From Hemerocallis citrina (taxonomy: Eukaryota > Streptophyta > Magnoliopsida > Asparagales > Asphodelaceae): 64,000 nt of DNA. The position numbers and the translations under genes are program-made. This document shows positions 61,935 through 64,000 of the stretch, in pieces. Within the stretch, counting starts at the first letter, position 1, and every line of letters starts with the position of its first letter. Below the pieces are notes generated by a model. It was not told the DNA's origin. It did not search any database and saw only the letters and a list, made by a program, of their open reading frames with translations. The DNA lies in assembly GCA_017893485.1 (NCBI GenBank), contig CM030362.1:178126166-178190165 (forward strand). The letters are read 5' to 3'.

Positions 61935-62055
61935 CTTAGTACAAAAATAATTTTCATCCGAAATTACATCCATTCTCTTTTCGCGCATGCAACACGATCG
62001 TAGACAGTAAAAACCATAGACCTCAAACTCCAATCCGGTTGACCCGGTCCCTCCG

Positions 62056-62074
62056 CACGTGCGTAACGCACGTG
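62056..62074. promoter_or_regulatory. Double G-box palindrome upstream of the BZW gene
   Basis: CACGTGCGTAACGCACGTG is a perfect palindrome around a central A with a CACGTG G-box at each end, about 200 bp before the start codon. bZIP/bHLH binding is inferred. Confidence 0.5.
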
Positions 62075-62275
62075 AATTTAAAGAGCAGTTTCCAAATTCG
62101 AGATCAACTTTCCATTTAAAAGAACGAATTTATTTATATATTGATTAATATTAAACTGTCCCCTCTACCCCAAAAAAATTACTTTCCTTTATTCTTCTTC
62201 CCCTTCTCGACTTCCAAGCCCTAATCACCGAATCTCGCAATCCTCTGCGTTCTTTCGCCGCCTCGATCTTGGTTT

Positions 62276-63369
62276 ATGAGGTAATTCCGTTTCCATTCCA
62301 TCTCTCATGATCTCAAATTTTTATTTGATTGGATCGGATCCGAAAGATTCGATCTTGCATTTGATTCATCAGATCTGTGGTTTTTTGGGTAAAAATATCG
62401 GTTCTTGATGGAATTTAATTGATAATTGAACGTCCGATTTACTGTTTGTCCTCTTTTTTTTTAATGGATTTTTTATTATTTTTATTTTTTTAACTGCATG
62501 GATTGTGAAGCTCGAAGGAGAAGCCCACTCTCGGGTAAGGATTTTTTTTAAAAATTTTTTAATTTTATTTTATAATAATTCTTGCCTTTCGTTAGTATTT
62601 TTTATTATTTAGAATTCGTCTTTTCGAAAGCGTGTTGAAGATATTGAAATGAAGTAGATATAGTTGGTTGGTACTGGGTGGATCAATTTTTAGCACAAGT
62701 TGCAAATGCTCCATTTTGTTAAGAGTACTCAGCACTCTATCGAAACTGAGAGTAATTACATACTAATGAGCATGTGCATGAAGAAATATTCTGATTAGTG
62801 TTTGAAACTTAATTAAACATAACAGATATGAACATAAGGTTAGTTAGCCACTCACTATGACCATCAAGGGGTGTAACTATAAGCTGAAGGTACAAAGTAT
62901 TGAATATATATCAGTCTAGAACCAAACAACTTCAACTCTGGGCATGGTTAAAAGTATTTGACATAATATAACAAAATGCTTGGTTCTCAAATGCTTATGT
63001 TAGGGTTTGTAGTTTGTGCTGAAAGTGGCTTCCGAAATAGTAAACTGGTGCAGCTTCTGGAAAATATCTAGAGGAAGGAAACTTGAATTTTCATGTTAAA
63101 ACAGAATCTACAACTGAACACCTCTGGTATGAAATGATTACATTTTGATAAATAGCAAGGACTATACCATTCATTATTAGGGCCGGCCCTGGGCCTATGC
63201 AGGGCCCACTAATCAGGAGGTCTGCAGGACATTATGTGTAATTAATAGAGTTTCTATTCTACTTTTAGCAAAAAAGTCAATATGTCCGAGAGGTTAAGGA
63301 GATAGACTTGAAATCTGTTGGGCTTCGCCCGCACAGTTTCGAACCCTGATGTTGACGATTTCATTTTTC

Positions 63370-63434
<65 letters not shown>

Positions 63435-63977
63435 CCTACCCATATTTTTCAATTGAATTCGTATAATATAAATAAATTTATATATAGATGATATCAATAT
63501 CAAAATAAAGTAAAATTAGAATTAGAATATTCAAAAAAGGGCCTGTTTTTTTTTTCTTTCCGCACATGGGCCTATAAATCTGAGGACCGGCCCTGTTCAT
63601 TGTTCAATATTGTCATATGTAGCATTAATGTTTGCTGTGGAAACAAAAAAAAAATTCATTTGATATTTTCGTTGCAGGATATCTATGTGACATGCAAACG
63701 TGCACTATTTACATCCATGCAATTGAATTCATGGTTCTTTGTTTTGTGGGAATTTTCCCCATATCCTTTCTGATATGGACCTGTTAACACACTGTTTATT
63801 CTCTGTACTTTCTAGTTTCTATGTTATGGTCTATGAGGTTAACTTTTTCCCCCTTTCATTTGATAATGTAGTGGCACGCGGATCAAGACCCGCAAACGGA
63901 ATATAGCAGCTCCTTTGGACCCTGCAGCTTTTGCGGATGCAGTGGTCCAGATATATCTAGATAATGCTGGTGATCTG
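62276..63977 (+). CDS. BZW / eIF5-mimic protein (W2 domain), first three exons
   Basis: Coding exons are 62276-62280 (ATGAG), 62511-62534 and 63872-63977, with GT donors at 62281, 62535 and 63978 and AG acceptors before exons 2 and 3. Joined, they start MSSKEKPTLGG and continue TRIKTRKRNIAAPLDPAAF, ADAVVQIYLDNAGDL. This matches the N-terminus of plant homologues of human BZW1/BZW2 (5MP), which share KPTL-G-R-KTRKR and a C-terminal W2/HEAT domain. These proteins bind eIF2/eIF3 and compete with eIF5 in translation start control. The window holds about 45 of roughly 410 residues; the rest lies to the right. A CT-rich 5' UTR starts near 62160. Intron 2 (1337 bp) holds a hAT MITE. Confidence 0.88.
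63170..63177. repeat. Target duplication of the intronic MITE (left)
   Basis: TTCATTAT here and TTCATTGT at 63596-63603, 7 of 8 bases alike. Confidence 0.75.
63276..63357 (+). tRNA. tRNA-Ser(UGA)-like sequence, 82 nt
   Basis: The acceptor stem GTCAATA/TGTTGAC pairs fully (one G-T) with discriminator G. The anticodon arm has loop CTTGAAA, giving anticodon UGA. The long variable arm (GGGC/GCCC) is typical of serine tRNAs. The T-loop TTCGAAC is kept, but two T-stem pairs are mismatched and the B box has one change (GTTTCGAAC). It may be a slightly damaged copy of a nuclear tRNA-Ser gene carried inside a MITE. Transcription is possible but unproven. Confidence 0.75.
63372..63430. repeat. (AT)n microsatellite
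   Basis: About 29 TA units in the MITE, just after the tRNA-like sequence. Confidence 0.97.
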
Positions 63978-64000
63978 GTAATACATCCTATCAGCATATC

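Larger units (their letters stand above)
63178..63595. mobile_element. hAT-type MITE (418 bp) carrying a tRNA
   Basis: Terminal inverted repeats TAGGGCCGGCCCTG and, inverted from the right end, CAGGGCCGGTCCTC, the GGGCCGG type common in plant hAT elements. An 8-bp duplication with one mismatch flanks it. The interior holds a tRNA-Ser-like gene and an (AT)n run; no transposase. It lies in intron 2 of the BZW gene. Confidence 0.82.

Overview
This window looks like repeat-rich nuclear DNA from a flowering plant, probably a eudicot with a large genome. The evidence is intron-bearing plant genes and gene fragments, Ty3/gypsy chromovirus and Tat-type retroelements, hAT elements, a TRIM, Helitrons and MITEs. 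There is no prokaryotic-style gene organisation. Only one gene looks like a functional host gene: the 5' end of a BZW/eIF5-mimic (W2-domain) gene on the + strand, starting at 62276 and running off the right edge.

Layout. 1-3506: a hAT transposon, minus strand, cut by the left edge. 3515-10233: LTR-like noncoding DNA. 10239-34996: a nest of retroelements. A solo LTR (E, TSD GAGGA) sits inside an older LTR (F2) and is itself broken by a Tekay-type chromovirus (A, 12345-32981, minus strand, decayed gag-pol). A holds two further solo LTRs: B (20216-25722, in gag) and C (28234-31989, TSD AACAC, in the 5' LTR). B contains a 436-bp poly(C) run. 35291-42175: decayed minus-strand copies of a Tat-type ORF with a 'putative gypsy type transposon' domain, plus two blocks of a 73-bp repeat. 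42624 to about 49690: another LTR (H), split by a second, complete hAT element (45206-48642) with an 8-bp TSD, GGTGACAG. 50101-60784: Helitrons. A minus-strand Helitron (5' end 58488) carries, in its sense direction, pieces of three unrelated host genes: AUGMIN subunit 1, phosphoglycolate phosphatase, and mRNA cap guanine-N7 methyltransferase. It sits inside a plus-strand Helitron. A third Helitron follows and holds a complete 294-bp TRIM (TSD CTTTT). 60785-61934: a foldback element. 62150-64000: the BZW gene; its second intron holds a 418-bp hAT MITE carrying a near-complete tRNA-Ser(UGA).

Most of the DNA is therefore layered insertions. The nesting can be ordered because the target duplications survive. 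The LTR families share cis-elements: a GGTGGGTGTTTCT motif, a CGTCAGTTG palindrome, and paired GTCGAC dyads spaced about two helical turns apart. All identifications come from reading the sequence by eye and family knowledge; no database search was run.
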